Positions 63,606 to 64,000 of a stretch of 64,000 nucleotides of DNA are shown here, one piece after another. Source of the stretch: Mucilaginibacter terrae (GTDB lineage Bacteria; Bacteroidota; Bacteroidia; Sphingobacteriales; Sphingobacteriaceae); assembly GCF_031951985.1 (NCBI RefSeq), contig NZ_JAVLVU010000001.1, forward strand, positions 2,604,001 to 2,668,000. The letters run 5' to 3'. Positions within the stretch are counted from its first letter, which is position 1. Every line of letters starts with the position of its first letter. Below the pieces are notes generated by a model. The model made no database searches, had not been told where the DNA came from, and saw only the letters and a list, made by a program, of their open reading frames with translations. A program made the position numbers and the translations under genes.

Positions 63606-64000
63606 ATGAATAAATTCCTGACCCTGCTACTACTCGTAACGACCCTGTTTGCAAAGGCAACGTTGGCGCAAACCAATATTTCCTTTAAAACTTATGGCCA
63701 TGATGACGAAGTGATTTATGGTATGAGTGGTGTAAGTTCGTTCTATTTCAGGATGGACCCGCTTGTTGACATGAACCGCAGCAAACTGGTGCTGTACTTT
63801 GAGCCGTCACAAGCACTTATTAAAAACCTTTCGTACATTAACATTATCATCGCCGATAAGCCGGTATTCAGTGGTCGCATGACACAGGATTCTATTCAGC
63901 GATTGGTTATTCCGTTAAACAGTTCTTATCTTACCGATAATAAGCAGTTCCTGAAAATTCAGGTTAAAACCCTGCTTACCATTACCGATAACAAGTGTAA
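63606..64000 (+). CDS. bcsB: BcsB-like cellulose synthase regulatory subunit, 3' end cut by window
   Basis: The first 131 codons of an exported protein with a signal peptide ending LA before QTNISFKTYGHDDEV. The pattern MSGVSSFYFRMDPLVDMNRSKLVLYFEPSQALI, ITIINIIIADKPVFSGRM-like NYINIIIADKPVFSG, and DSIQRLVIPLNSSYL fits the N-terminal carbohydrate-binding domain of BcsB, the periplasmic subunit of bacterial cellulose synthase. It is transcribed after the histidine kinase. The match is inference from pattern; the rest of the gene lies beyond the window. Confidence 0.65.
   Translation, partial: MNKFLTLLLLVTTLFAKATLAQTNISFKTYGHDDEVIYGMSGVSSFYFRMDPLVDMNRSKLVLYFEPSQALIKNLSYINIIIADKPVFSGRMTQDSIQRLVIPLNSSYLTDNKQFLKIQVKTLLTITDNKC

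Overview
The window looks like chromosomal DNA of a Bacteroidota bacterium, probably family Sphingobacteriaceae (Mucilaginibacter or Pedobacter-like; the genus is inference). The signs are many promoters with the Bacteroidota -7 element TAnnTTTG, a PorD-type DUF4835 protein, a FISUMP lipoprotein, DUF4369-thioredoxin proteins, the small Bacteroidota-type RNA polymerase omega subunit, and a rRNA operon with tRNA-Ile(GAT) and tRNA-Ala(TGC). No prophage, CRISPR array, transposase or plasmid gene was seen.

Layout. 1-6740: a minus-strand molybdenum cofactor and molybdate-uptake operon (moaC, mobA fusion, a small secreted molybdopterin-fold protein, modA, modB, modC, moaD, moaE, moaA and a moeB/thiF-like gene cut by the window edge). 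6850-12930: a complete minus-strand rRNA operon (16S, tRNA-Ile, tRNA-Ala, 23S, 5S) with three tandem promoters and a terminator. 13034-15080: two lipoproteins. 15326-25368: a plus-strand housekeeping block (bamD, rpoZ, coaBC, porD-like, recN, fabI, a carboxypeptidase-regulatory-domain protein) into which a blaI/M56-peptidase pair sits. 25449-34595: clpC, ettA, recA, an aldo-keto reductase and secreted unknowns. 34822-41534: a TIGR04325 methyltransferase, a divergent LysR/SRPBCC-like pair, a DUF418 membrane protein, and a second blaI/M56 pair. 41560-51259: OsmC, a TlpA-like protein, a phosphohexomutase, a TMEM175 channel, a peptide-binding lipoprotein with a YfcC carrier, an epimerase, and an AraC regulator with a DUF983 protein. 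51269-57095: a membrane O-acyltransferase followed by two tandem outer-membrane-barrel/acetyl-esterase pairs. 57162-64000: radical SAM protein, aldo-keto reductase, acyl-ACP desaturase, a GH5 glycosidase, a histidine kinase and the start of a BcsB-like gene, probably the edge of a cellulose synthesis locus.

Most interesting items: (1) the acyltransferase plus two barrel/esterase pairs, which looks like an envelope or exopolysaccharide acetylation and deacetylation module; (2) an M56/BlaR1-like protease whose sensor region is replaced by about nine 23-residue helical repeats; (3) a family of degenerate period-7 tandem repeats, two arrays of which touch the start codons of Moco genes while others form inverted arrangements in the rRNA spacers; (4) candidate operators (dyads and helical-phased direct repeats) in front of both blaI genes, the araC gene, the LysR-divergent gene and the 24154 gene; (5) a cysteine-free molybdopterin-fold protein in the molybdate operon.
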